A stretch of DNA of 64,000 bases from Ophiodon elongatus. Lineage: Eukaryota; Chordata; Actinopteri; Perciformes; Hexagrammidae. A program made the position numbers and the translations under genes. The notes under the pieces were generated by a model. The model searched no databases. It was not told where the DNA came from and saw only the letters and a list, made by a program, of their open reading frames with translations. Each line of letters starts with the position of its first letter. The first letter of the stretch is position 1. Positions 13,301 through 24,100 of the stretch are shown piece after piece. The DNA lies in contig JACSYO010002159.1 in assembly GCA_016806645.1 (NCBI GenBank), positions 7,122,501 to 7,186,500 of the forward strand, given 5' to 3'.

Positions 13301-16300
13301 TTCCCATGATGCCTACCTCCTGTGTGTTACACAGGTTTTGAAATAAAAAAATTACACACAAATAACAGGGTTATCTTTCAGACTTAGAATATATAATGTT
13401 CTCACAGGCTGAATAGGAGGCCTACTGACAAGTAAACAGAATATCATTTGTAAAAACAATTCCCCTTTAATGGACAACCCACACTGTCTCCTGAGCCACA
13501 GCAATCCTGAAGTGTGAAGATAGCAAGTTGTGAACATGTACTACACAATTACTGTGACATCTACAGTATCCATGGCAACTCAGTTATTATCTAAGCCTGT
13601 GTGGCAACAATTGTTGCTTAATCTGGAGCTGCCCTTTAGGGACTGAAGTTTACTGGGTCCATTTTGGCAAAGACAGGTGAAGGCCTGCCCTTTTCTGATG
13701 CACCACCATGGGACCTTATTTTGGAAAAATATGTACGGTAGTCAACAGCAAAAGAAAAAAAAATGTCATCCCATTTGAATTGTGCCATAATTTCACATAT
13801 GATGTTTGTCAATTTGAAATATAATTTTGCATGTCATGAAAGTTGCATTTAGTTGTAAAACTAATAAAGTATAAGACTGTGGTGGGGGTTGGGGGTGGGT
13901 GGGGGGGATTGTGGGGGTGTGAGTTCTGATGTAGTGATGTACAGTGATGTAGCTCAGGGCAAATTTGGCTGCTTTAAAAATAAATCAGCAAAATCTAAAA
14001 TTAACCAGTGCAGCCAGTTTAAAATTGTGGTGATATATATTACACCTGTACATTGATCAGCTATAAGGCAGTTCTGAGTGAGGTAGGCTGGAATAAAAAG
14101 GACTTTAATGGTGTAAGCGTGTTTTCAAGACATTGAAATCAAAGAGAAACCCTTGGTTCTTAGGTGCAAGTTCAGGCCAAACAAAGTTCCCCATTTTATT
14201 GTTGAAGTTTTCCAAGGGTCACAGTACCAAAAACTTGACAAAACTTAAAAACATAAAACCAAAAATAATAATTGTAATTGGGTTTTGAGGGGCCTTTATT
14301 TACTCTTTGCTTATCTCCACAGCTACTCGTGATGAGTCTCTCTGTGTGATCGCCAATCCGGCCTTCGTGGTATACTCTTCCATAGTGTCCTTCTATGTCC
14401 CCTTCATCATCACTCTGCTGGTTTATGTGCAAATTTATGTGGTACTGAGGAAGCGCCGGAAACGTGTCAACACCAAACCGAAGCAGCGCGTCTCTCAGGC
14501 TGCCCAGCCTGATGTGGCCACTTCGCTGAAGGTGAGCTTGCTGCATAGCTGCTTTTTATTACAGTACTAACGCTATTACGATTTCAAAATGAAACTTAGA
14601 TTAATTTACACCTTTATTATACTAGAGGTCTTCACTTTTCTATACTGTCTGAGCATTTTAGAGAGATGTCTTTTACGCTCTGTGTGGGGGAAAAAAGCAA
14701 GTGTTCTGTTTGAGGTAATTTGTTTTTTTATGTAACTGCAATCAATAATCTTCTCAACCCAATTATACTTGATGGTTTCATGGATGGTTATTGTATTACA
14801 TAACAACATACATTAAAGGGGAAAACCCAGACAAGAACAGTATTTTTCTTTGGAAAAACAGTGGGCAACATTCAAGGCAAGAGATCAAAAGGGCAAGACT
14901 CAGTCCTAACTCACACCGGCTCAGCCTTCTACTGGACTCTATGGGTAATGCCGTAATCCAAGATTTTGCAACCAAAACGCCGAACTCGGAGCTGTATAAC
15001 GGCAGTCCACAAACCAATGGGTGACGTGACGAGGACTATGTCCACTTCTTATACACAGTCTATATGTGTGGGTGGGTAAACGCGTGCTCATAATTGGAGG
15101 AGAGCCATCGCTATCTTCGCTTTTTGCAACCAGTGAACAGAAGTGACCATATTTGGACTGCGGAGTTGTGAGGTAGAGACCTTGTATACAGCTCTTGTAG
15201 CAGTAGCGACCTGTCAATCACAAGGCAGCGCGTCCTAAAGCAATTGAAACCATAAACTCATGTTTACAATGTTTACTGAGGTAATAAAATGAGAAGTAGG
15301 GTCATTTTCACAAAGACTTCCATACAATCAGACTTCTTTTTACAACCAAAGCAGTCGCCCCTTGCTGGCCAGTAGAGAGAATGCAAGTTTAAGACACTTC
15401 CGCATTGCCTTTGCTTATCAGAACCGGAGGTTGCTGCCTGATTTGCACACTGACTGCCTACCTCCACAGATGGAGTTTCTGCTTCAAGAATATCGTCAGT
15501 GCCCGTTTTCACGACGCCTGCTTTAAGTGTCTCGGTATGGATTACGCAAAGAGTGGTGTTCAGCAGTCACCAACCTTCCCAGGACTGCCCAGGATATGAC
15601 ACCAGCAGCTGTGTGTTTACAGGGGGGAGTACACACTTGTCTGTTCCTCCTTCATCTATATCTCCACACATGGAGACAGGAGGGAGACACATTAACACAA
15701 TGTTAGCTGCTGCGCTTACTGGTGACCTGGTGATTTGTTCATCGATGTGTCCTTGTCTCCGGCTTGGCCATTTCCATATTCTCCCTCACTGTTATCCACT
15801 CGGGAACTGAAGGGATTTGACGCAGTGCAGTAATGTCTTCTGCAAGTAGTGCCAAGTGGTGCCAATGTCTCTATAAGAGTAGTGACGCGACTGCGTGTTA
15901 TTGAAATGGATGGACAGGACATTGACACTGGGTTATTTTCTCCAGCTCTACAGGTTCCCCCTCTGTTCATGGCCATCAAGGAGGTGAATCTATCCTCCCA
16001 GAAGGAGATGGATTAACTCTCAGCAGAGATCCAATACCTGTTACAGAAACAGGCAGCGTCCGTCATCCCCATTCACGAAGGGTTTACTCAGTGTACTTCC
16101 TGGTTCCCAAGAAGACAGGAGATTTCCGGCCTGTGTTGGATCTTTGCAACCTAAATCTAATCTCTAGATCTTCTGCGCCTGCAGAGGTGATTTGCCAGCC
16201 TTTGTTTGGATGCAAGGAAGCACAAGCGAGGTTGGTTGGTTGGTTAGCATTCCCCCCTCTCTAACACTGACTCCAATGATGGTGGCCCAGCCCTGGACCA

Positions 16301-17931
16301 TCCCCCAGTTCTGAGGGGATCAGGAGGCGGGGGCAATAGGCACGCTGCCCACTCTGTGCCATCCTCTCCAGGCTTGGCTCCTGAGAAGAACAGGCTGAAG
16401 AGGACTGATCTGTTTGTTCAAGTTTTGCACCTCCACGCAGTGGAAACTGCTATTGCAGCTTGAGGCCTTGGTGAATGGTCCCTTTGAAACTCTTGAATGC
16501 TCCTCTCTGCAAGCGTCATTTAAAGACCTATCCAAAAAATGCCTGGTGGAGTCTTTGGCTGCGGTCGAAAAGTCCAAAAATGACCTCCTCACGTCTATAA
16601 CCTAACCACTTTTCGTTGACCACTATGGAAAATGTCATGGGGTTAAGGAAAAGAAAACCGTGGCGCTTAGAGAATCTGACTACACTTTCACTAAGCTAGG
16701 TAATTATGATGCGGCGATTAGATGTCACTGATGTAGGTCTGCCATGGCAACACTACAATGAAGAAGGACAACAAAAAGCACAACTAAAACATGACCCAAG
16801 GAAATGTATAATTCTTATGCATGAAAGCTATATAAGAAAGCTTATTTTATGAGAGGCTGCTTCACTCGTGGTGTATGAAGGAAAGAAACCGGAGTTCCTT
16901 CCTTCCTACTGCTGTCACACTTAAAAATCAACACTGCTTCAGTAGAAACTGACAATTCACTCATATACAACATCAATGAAACTGTTCAATATCAATATTT
17001 CCTTTGTGCAATAATGTAGATTCAACGATTTGGTTATATTTTGCAGTTTAATAATCAATCATTGGCCTAGCTTGTTTAGTTTTTTACTGATGCTTCTTGT
17101 TATTGTGAATGAGAATTTGTTCATTGACAGTTTGCTATATTTACTGTTGATTTTATTTCGTATTCTTTTTTTTACTTATTTGGTAAATAAATATATAAAT
17201 AAATATATATGAAATGAAACGAAAGGATTGTCATTGTCAATTCATTTTTATCAACATGAATCCCATTAGTTCATGACTGTATGCAAATAATTGTTAAACC
17301 TGTGCAAGATAAGCATATTGTTTATTTTCATGGACGGCCAAATGATGATATAGATATTTGTCATTTTACTCAGTTAGGAACCTTCCAAAGCTAAAAGGAC
17401 TTTTTGACCGCACTCTTTGTGAGTTCGATCAAAGGTTACATTATTGTAACTCTAGTTTTATAAGCACAGACAGAGCCGTATACCAAGAGGCCCTTGCAGC
17501 TTTTACACCCATCGCTGAAGAGGGTGTAATATAGCTTAGCAGAGGTTAGACACGTTATAATGGGCCAGCTACGCTAGTATATCCCATTGAGTCCAGTGGA
17601 GGGCTCTGCCTGTGCTTATAGAACTAGGGTTAGAACAGTGTAACCTCAGGCATTTTGAGTATTTTTCTTTCCTCCTGTATATAAATGAGTACTCTGTAAC
17701 TGGTTCCATCCAGGAGACCTATTTTAATCTTGATGGCACATTTACTGGCAGGTTTTCAATGTGGAAAGCCATCAAACAACTTGAATCATGATAGCCCTCA
17801 ATTGACCTTTTGCATTTCTGATTATTGATTTTACTGACATAGTGCAGCTCAATTTGCTCTGCACAGGAAGTCAAGTAATAATTTTCATCCAGTGTCCAGT
17901 GTGCTGCATTACTCATGTCCATGCAAGGCTT

Positions 17932-18027
<96 letters not shown>

Positions 18028-20033
18028 ATTTGTTATAGAATGAGGTCAGGGAGAGCATTTACAATGGACCTGAGAGTTTACAGGGAATATAGAATACACA
18101 TTATTATAAAAATGTAATCAGTTATGGGGTTAGATGGCAGCATATTGACTGATTATGTCCTTAATCTTTATGGAGTAAAAGAACATAATTTAAATAAAGT
18201 TTCACTTATACTGTCAATTGTTGGATGAGTTTACATCCTCTTGGTGAAATAACCTCTGACAATTTCTTACATTGTCAGGTAAATGGACTTGCAGCTGCAG
18301 TTGAAGCTGCAGATCAGATTCTTGCTAAACCACCTTTCTTTACCAGAGCTCGATATAGCCTCACTTGACTCAGTAGGCTGTGGGACCTGTGCTTAGCCAC
18401 CCCTTTTGTCAGTTGTACTTTGACATTGCAACCTCTACTTGCCTGACACAGCTTTTTTCTTTTCAGGATAAGTGCACTCATCCAGAGGATGTGAGGTTAT
18501 GCACCATGATTGTTAAATCTAATGGGAGTTTTCCTGTCAACAAGAAGAAAGTGGTGTGTGCTCTTTTTTTGTCATTTTGTTTACTGCTTTTTTTCTAAGA
18601 AGTTTAATTGTTGGAAACATTTTTTTTTCTGACAGTAAAAGATTTATCCATGTGTCACCTTGAAGTTTTCCTCCATTTCTCAAAAGAAATATAGCTTGAA
18701 AAAGCACCTTTCTGTGTGTGTGAACACAGCAAACCTAAGTTAAAGACTAAAAGCGTGATCATTTGTTATATGTTCATTACCTGTTATTTTAAATGCCACC
18801 TATTGCCTGAATAAAAAGTGACCATCTGAATCCTTGTTTTTCTGCTCCTCCCTATGTTGCATAGATATTCATTAAAGATGTAGTTAATGAGGGAGAAGAT
18901 CTGGAGCTGGATGAGCTGAACAACAGTGGAAGCAGCCAGAAACAGAAACAGAAGCAGCAGCCACAGTGTGCTCTTGGAGACACTCCAGCCACCAGCCACC
19001 AGCAACTGATGCCCAACAAGACCAACGCTAGCCCCACCTCCACACCTCCCACACCCCCTGAGGAAGGCCAGAAAGCAGAAAAGAATGGAGATCCTACCAA
19101 GGAGGCCCTCGGGGATCCAGCACCCGTTGTTGCCAAAGCCTTCCAGACACAGGCCTTACCTAATGGCAAGACTCAGACCTCTGTGAAAACCATGAGCAAG
19201 AGAAAGATCTCCCAGCAGAAGGAGAAGAAGGCCACGCAGATGTTAGCCATTGTCCTTGGTAAGTTGATTTACTTGTAACTGAATTTTGTATGCATTTCCC
19301 CTTTTACTGTATATTAATCATTTACAATCAGTGACATTAAAGTTAAATGAAATTATGTTTTATGTGACTATCAATATCAAAGTGGGACTGACACCGTGTT
19401 GCATTTTCATAATCAAATAACTAATGTGTTTTTGTTTTTATCTTTGCACATGCAAAACAACATGCAGTGATTACAACATAAAATTGAGGGACTCTATTCA
19501 AACTCATCAAGACTAAATATTTGTTTCTCTTCTAATCTATCACAAACTAATCCTGTAATGTAATTTTTTTTCTTTTGCACAAGCCCCAAGCCCTCTTTGA
19601 TCTAAACTGCTTCTGTGTTTTTATTTCCATCTCAATTTATTTTGGTAAGACGGAGCTTGAAAACAAGTGCAGTGATGCAAAAAAAAAAAATTGTTCTTAT
19701 ACTTGTATTCTAGAGTCCGACTCCCATATTACCCACTACCACTACCCATATTGGCGTCCATTATAAGAGCCTGCTTCTTCTTCACTCATCTGAGTCTCTC
19801 TTTCTAATATTCATCCTTGTTCTTGTATCTCCTCAGGAGTATTCATCATATGCTGGCTGCCGTTTTTCATTACGCATATCTTGAACACCCACTGCACAAA
19901 ATGCAAGGTTCCCGCTGAGATGTATAATGCTTTCACTTGGCTTGGCTACGTCAATAGTGCCATAAATCCCATCATATACACCACCTTTAATGTCGAGTTC
20001 AGGAAGGCATTCATTAAGATATTGCACTGCTAA
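1052..20033 (+). CDS. drd2: Dopamine receptor D2 (seven coding exons, 470 aa)
   Basis: Gi/o-coupled class A receptor for dopamine, a plasma-membrane protein of neurons and pituitary cells. Exons 1052-1330, 6927-7036, 11972-12108, 14323-14531, 18467-18553, 18865-19258 and 19837-20033 join in frame (1413 nt with stop). Visible hallmarks: three N-glycosylation sequons (N10, N16, N22); TM2 Asp78; TM3 amine-binding Asp112; DRY at 129-131; C105/C183 disulfide pair; TM5 serines 194, 195 and 198; long third intracellular loop (about 214-395); CWLPFF in TM6 (411-416); NPIIY at 449-453; and the D2-type terminus ending in LHC. Exons 2-5 of the coding set keep mammal-like lengths (110, 137, 209, 87 nt). 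The start is the first Met after the acceptor; an in-frame ATG at 953 lies before the acceptor and is intronic. Fish have drd2 duplicates; adjacency to ankk1 suggests the ancestral-locus copy, but the suffix is not resolved. Confidence 0.97.
3193..3250. repeat. 25-bp exact direct duplication in drd2 intron
   Basis: A 25-bp AT-rich unit at 3193-3217 is repeated exactly at 3226-3250. The rest of the 1331-6926 intron shows no exon-like or conserved feature apart from a poly-G run near 3370 and the repeat at 6318. Confidence 0.6.
6318..6560 (+). repeat. Dispersed teleost repeat, internally deleted copy
   Basis: Carries the blocks TGTGTGGAGTTTGCACGTTC, CGGCTTCCTCCCACAG, CAGCTGGGATTGGCTCCAGC and GGATAAGCGGTTTGGA, followed by an A/TGG-rich tail. 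I recall these in this order in a very common fish interspersed repeat. The segment that normally follows CTCCCACAG is missing. The element class (SINE-like or LINE-tail) cannot be settled from the sequence. Confidence 0.7.
6927..7036 (+). CDS. drd2: drd2 coding exon 2: ECL1 and TM3
   Basis: 110 nt, residues 94-130. Contains the disulfide Cys105 and the ligand-anchoring Asp112 in the segment FVTLDVMMC. The DRY arginine codon is split across the donor (GTGAGT at 7037). Confidence 0.97.
7990..8700 (-). mobile_element. Probable Harbinger/PIF-type transposon remnant
   Basis: On the - strand, about 8355-8204 reads a Myb/SANT-like segment with WSEGETQLLSSIMKDIN, a gap, and FKKVVEGMKDEG, then a stop. 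This pattern (Trp-acidic-E-T-x-x-L-L, then a second helix with F-x-x-V-x-x-x-M) is typical of the DNA-binding protein of Harbinger transposons. No DDE nuclease and no termini were found, and flanking frames are broken, so it is a dead fragment. Outer limits are approximate. Confidence 0.5.
11972..12108 (+). CDS. drd2: drd2 coding exon 3: ICL2 and TM4
   Basis: 137 nt, acceptor TTACAG, donor GTAAGA. Begins YTAVAMPMLYNTRYSS, completing DRY, and runs to the end of TM4 (CPLLFGLNNT). Confidence 0.97.
12900..13060 (-). repeat. Fragment of tRNA-derived-SINE-like repeat
   Basis: Contains GAACCAACAACCTTGTGG, a run ending ACTGAGCCACAGCC, and CTCACTCAAGGGCA upstream. Read in reverse this resembles the A/B-box head of the repeat at 55925-56050, so both probably belong to one tRNA-derived family. 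No functional tRNA is present. Confidence 0.5.
13884..13920 (+). other. G-quadruplex-prone G-rich tract in drd2 intron
   Basis: G runs of 5, 5, 3, 7 and 5 are separated by loops of 1-5 bases. This satisfies the usual four-run G4 pattern on the coding strand, about 400 bp before the TM5 exon. The rest of the 12109-14322 intron shows nothing else I can name. Confidence 0.7.
14323..14531 (+). CDS. drd2: drd2 coding exon 4: ECL2, TM5, start of ICL3
   Basis: 209 nt, residues 176-245. Contains Cys183, the TM5 serines at 194, 195 and 198, and a basic stretch RKRRKR after TM5 for G-protein coupling. It ends on a complete codon (phase 0), so the next exon can be skipped in frame. Confidence 0.97.
14935..15440. 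repeat. Dispersed percomorph repeat in drd2 intron
   Basis: Contains CCAATGGGTGACGTGACG, TATACACAGTCTATATG, GCGACCTGTCAATCACAAGG, a block at about 15243-15300 with ACAATGTTTACTGAGG, and CAGTCGCCCCTTGCTGGC. I recall this string of blocks as one abundant fish repeat of roughly 0.5 kb. Its class is not settled and the ends are approximate. Confidence 0.6.
15440..16610 (+). mobile_element. Decayed DIRS1-type retroelement (gag-like and RT fragments)
   Basis: About 15510-15560 encodes ACFKCLGMDYAK, like the zinc-knuckle-like block of DIRS ORF1. About 16015-16160 encodes, across a frameshift, EIQYLLQKQAASVIP and then YFLVPKKTGDFRPVLDL, the N-terminal motif of DIRS/Ty3-related reverse transcriptases. 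A further PLFGCKEAQA-like segment follows. Stops and frame breaks throughout show it is inactive. RNase H and the tyrosine recombinase were not found. Limits are approximate. Confidence 0.65.
17432..17646. repeat. Inverted repeat, likely DIRS terminal-repeat remnant
   Basis: Arms of about 45 bp at 17432-17477 and 17602-17646 are inverted copies with a few mismatches. The shared core is CTAGTT(T/C)TATAAGCACAG followed by (A/G)CAGAGCC. They enclose 124 bp. DIRS elements end in inverted repeats, and DIRS coding fragments lie 1 kb upstream in the same intron, so a terminal-repeat origin is the simplest reading. It remains an inference. Confidence 0.5.
17936..18025 (+). repeat. (GT)45 microsatellite in drd2 intron
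   Basis: Ninety bases of uninterrupted GT dinucleotide. It ends 441 bp before the 87-nt cassette exon, on the sense strand, so the pre-mRNA carries (GU)45. Confidence 0.98.
18467..18553 (+). CDS. drd2: drd2 coding exon 5: 29-aa D2L-specific cassette exon
   Basis: Exactly 87 nt (29 codons, phase 0 at both ends), residues 246-274, including KCTHPEDVRLCTM and KSNGSFPVN. Its length and sequence match the mammalian exon 6 that separates the long and short D2 isoforms. Skipping would give a 441-aa short receptor. The donor reads GTG then GTGTGT, a departure from consensus that fits optional use. Whether it is skipped in this species is inferred, not seen. Confidence 0.95.
18865..19258 (+). CDS. 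drd2: drd2 coding exon 6: ICL3 and start of TM6
   Basis: 394 nt, residues 275-405 plus one base. The acceptor is TTGCATAG. The middle is Gln/Lys-rich (QKQKQKQQPQ) and then Pro/Thr-rich, both variable in the family. The 3' part (NGKTQTSVKTMSKRK, then KEKKATQMLAIVLG) is strongly D2-like. Donor GTAAGT. Confidence 0.97.
19837..20033 (+). CDS. drd2: drd2 coding exon 7: TM6, ECL3, TM7 and C-terminus
   Basis: Acceptor CTCCTCAG; residues 406-470 and stop TAA at 20031-20033. Contains VFIICWLPFF, a C-x-x-C pair in ECL3 (425, 428), NPIIYTTF, and the short tail ending KILHC. The final cysteine is the probable palmitoylation/PDZ-contact end typical of D2. Confidence 0.98.
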
Positions 20034-20621
20034 ACTGCAGCCTCACTTGTCAGATCAGACTGAGGGAAGAGCGTTAAATAAATGAATCTCTTCTGGCAAA
20101 TACCTCATCCTGTTAAGGAAAACTCACCACAGGGGGAAACTGCGTTCTGCTTTTTAAAGTTATGGAGCTGAGTGACTGAAAAACTGACAGTGTCTTATTC
20201 AAAGGCATGTTGGTTCTTTATGTGAATTGTTTGTGGAGTCCCGTTCTCCAAATCACTGAATGTAAAACAAAAAATGTCTGTAACAATGATCTGTTTCATG
20301 GAGAAAATTAAAATGTAAAATCATTGTATTTGTCACATAAGGAGCCATCTGTGTATACCACACACATACAAGTTGCAAACTGCTATTTATTGTGTGTATG
20401 TACTTTACATTTTGATGATGGAAATTTTCTGCAAATCTTATAGATATCAACTTAGTGTTCATTGCAGTGTTAAAACTGAATCGTGAGCTCTAAATCTTAA
20501 TAAAACCTATCGCTGATTGGAATGTGTGTTAAAGAGACGATTTACTTGCTGTATAATGTGGCTATATCAATATCCACATATTTGCAATTTTATGAATTTA
20601 AAAATTACATTATTATTATTA

Positions 20622-20659
<38 letters not shown>

Positions 20660-21175
20660 TGCTGTACATAATTTTTATTAAAACATTAACTGTGAATATA
20701 TGCCTGCTATGGGAACGTGATGCATGCTACACTGTTCCTCTACTTGACTTCTCATGAAATGTATGTTTAACAAAAAGTTACAAAAGATGTCCAATAAATG
20801 AAGTTATGAGACACTGTAAAGTGCTACATGAATATCAGTGTTTGCTGTGTGTATACAGATACGCCCATAATTGACTTGACATTGGTCTGCAACCTCTCTC
20901 TTATTCCCAGGACTGGTTTGCAGTTTGAGTAATGGTGTTTACTCGAAGTAACTCTGAGTTGTTCCAAGCCAAACTAATGACTTGTACTGTATGTGGACTT
21001 TGCAGCTTCCAGATATAATCATGTGGATGTGTGCAACCCCTGAAGCAGCTCCCAGGAGCCTTTGCTGAGTAAGAATGAGGTGAACTTGGCCAAAACTGAA
21101 ATAATAGACACAGCAATACATCTTTGTGTTGTTTTGGGTGACAAGTCCTGCATTCCATTTCAATTCAACAATAAA
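20034..21175 (+). promoter_or_regulatory. drd2: drd2 3' UTR with candidate poly(A) signals
   Basis: AATAAA hexamers occur at 20499-20504, 20793-20798 and 21170-21175, giving candidate 3' ends about 0.5, 0.8 and 1.15 kb after the stop. Which are used cannot be told. An ATT trinucleotide microsatellite lies inside. Confidence 0.5.
20609..20660. repeat. (ATT)n microsatellite in drd2 3' UTR
   Basis: About 17 ATT units with one TTG interruption near 20623. Confidence 0.9.
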
Positions 21176-21199
21176 GACACTGGGCCTCATTCACCAATA

Positions 21200-24100
21200 T
21201 CTTCCTAAGTTTGTTCTTAAATTTGTTCTTAAGAAAGATCCTCAGAAAAGTCCACATTGGATTCATTATGTTTGTTAAACTGCAGAATTCTTTGTAACTG
21301 TGTTCTTATAATGATGAATCCCATTGTCTTTATAAAATGAAGGCATGAGCCAGTTAATTCTAATTAGCATAGGTAAACACCCTTCCAATCATGAGACTGA
21401 AAGGCTGAATGCACACACAGAAATTGAAATGTTAAGAGAATTATGTCAAGAATGTCAAAACGAAAGTCAAAGCAGGGTGGAACTCTGGACCAAAGTTTAT
21501 AATATTTGGTAATTGGCAAATCAGTAATCAAGTAAAAATTATTTTGAAATAAAAAGCGAGAAAGAGTGTATCAAAATAAATTACTGTGTGATAACTGATG
21601 ATAAATTGTGTTGGAAACCACACATAAGAGACTGATAAGAAATGTTAACTGATAGGATTCTTACAAACCAACGAACGCAAGCAACCAATTTATTATCTTG
21701 CATGCTTTAAATTTGTTTGACCTAGTTGATTTTAAAACTGCACAGATAATGTACAAAGGCCATAATGCTTTGTAAAATGATGAAAATATTTATTAGAAAT
21801 GGTTTATGGTTCATTTTAAATTATGGAATATTTGTGAGAATCAGTGTATAAAACTGAAAACCTCTCCAACCAAGGTACTGGGCCCAAAAATGTAATGGTG
21901 ATTTCTGCTTTCCAAAGACTCACAATAATGTAGAATCTTCCTTTAAAAAAAGAAATTTAAAAACACTTTAACTTTCTAACTTATAGAAAAGTTACAACAT
22001 GTCAAGCCCAAATGGTACAAGCAGCCGACCCAGGTGAATGTCTTGGAAGTTCCACCTTGGAAGCTAAATCATCATTTGTTGAATTTATCATCTATGACTT
22101 TTTCCTGTAATTGTGCTTTTAGGGATTTTCTTTGTGATTCTGTACATATTTTTGTAATTATTTGACTTGATTCCTTGATAATGTTTGTATTGTTTACTTT
22201 TGTGATAATTTCCTTATGTAAACAACGATAGTTTGCATACCACTGGTCCTGAGGCTGTAGCCACATGGTATGGACTGAGACTATTTCTTCAATGGCACAC
22301 ACCTGAGTCAAGTATTGAACAGACATTTGGAAATATTTGTGGATTAAGGTCAACACATTGAAAAATAATTCTTTACAATCTGGTATCATGTAGACACAGA
22401 GTACACTTTAGGAGTCAGAGTACACTGTCATGGATATCACCATGTCTTGGACAGGGAGTGGTGTCGCAGTCGTTCACGAGTAGTTTACGTCACTGATACG
22501 TATTCACTCAAGCATAACATTTGTCTTTGTGATCACCAAAGACAGTCTTGTATTGCATCATTTTCAGGAAAAAAAAGCCTTATTACAGCAGGGAAAGAGC
22601 AAGCAACAACAACATATTGAAGTTCATGTAATGCTGTTAACAATCACTGAGTCCAACCCCAGTGACAAAAGTAATATAATGAAAGGTTTTCACTTTTTAA
22701 GGCAATATATCACTCGTGAGCGCTGCTGCTGCAGAGAGGATTCTCAGGAAAGGCAGACTTCACCTCTTCTTGTTGTGATGTTGTGTATGAATTGAAAGAA
22801 ACTAAATTGTTTTACATTGATGAATGGATGTCACCTAACAGTTTTCCCCCAATCTGACAGCAGCAAATGACTACAGTTGTGTTTTCTTTACTGGTGTACC
22901 ATACCGGTCAGTAACAACATACAGGGAATAAAAACTGTTGTAAATTCCTGATTGCAGTTGAAAAGGGTCTCATCTCTTTTAATTTCTATACAGAATTGTA
23001 GAGGGTGTTTTATCAGTTACTCTGAGTCCCTTCAGGCAGCGGCTGACTGGTGTACTTGGTGACACAGCTTAATGGACTTGCACTATCTCCGAGGACATTT
23101 GGATTCTATTTGCCCCCGGCAAACACTATCAGAGCAAAATTGTTAGAGAAGAGCCTGAACACAGGTTTTTGGATGACAAAGAAAAACAATCATTTAACAC
23201 AGCCAATAAAATGAGATAAGCCTTATATTTCACAATAGGTGCTCACACTGGGACACCAGGAGGTTTAGCACTAACTTGTCTGAAATATTTATGTGTAAAA
23301 AGCATGTCCTATTGTACTATCCAGTCAAAAGCAAACTTATAGCATGGTTTACTGTATGTATCTACTTTACTGCCGCAGATCCATATATGATCCATATATA
23401 TCCACTTCCCTATATGGATCTCCCATAGCCCTGTGTGACACATGTACTATATGTATATGGTATTCCCATAATAAAATCCTAAGAGTGAATTTCCCACACC
23501 AATGTGCTCGACCAACACCAATCATGTCTGACACATACTGTGTGTTGACATTGTTACCACCTTCATAATAGCTACTGAATCAGTTTAATTAGCAGCTGTA
23601 CTGGTTAACAATTTGTACACCATTATTTAAGAATATCTTGGCAGTAAGTAAGAAATAGACTTGAGATTTACACCAGTATCGCATTTGAATTCATAAATAG
23701 ATTAGTATGAGTACAATAAGTAAGATCACAGTGATTGCAAGGATCACACACAGTTATTCACACTGACAAACACAGGCAAGAAGACAAAGAAGAAGAAAAA
23801 ACACATGGTCACACACATACTGGTCACACATGGTCACACACATACTGCAGAAACATGTCACAAAGAGCTTAAGTCGTAATGGAATCTTTTTGTACTCATT
23901 CTACTCAGTCTACAAACTGCCATGGTTTTGGCCCCCGTTTTATCTTTGTTGCTGCAGGGCAGCTCCATGTTTCTGATTATATTTCTGATTACATCAGGGG
24001 AAATCTTTAGAATGCTGGCCAGCCTGCCCCTAGTGTCACTCCTTCTGCTTTACTGAAGCTGTCAATCCCCGGCCTGTCTTTTAATACCACATCTGACATG

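Noticed and set aside
14196..14546. 116-codon - strand open frame
   Set aside because: Antisense to the drd2 TM5 exon and therefore open by shadow of its codon use.
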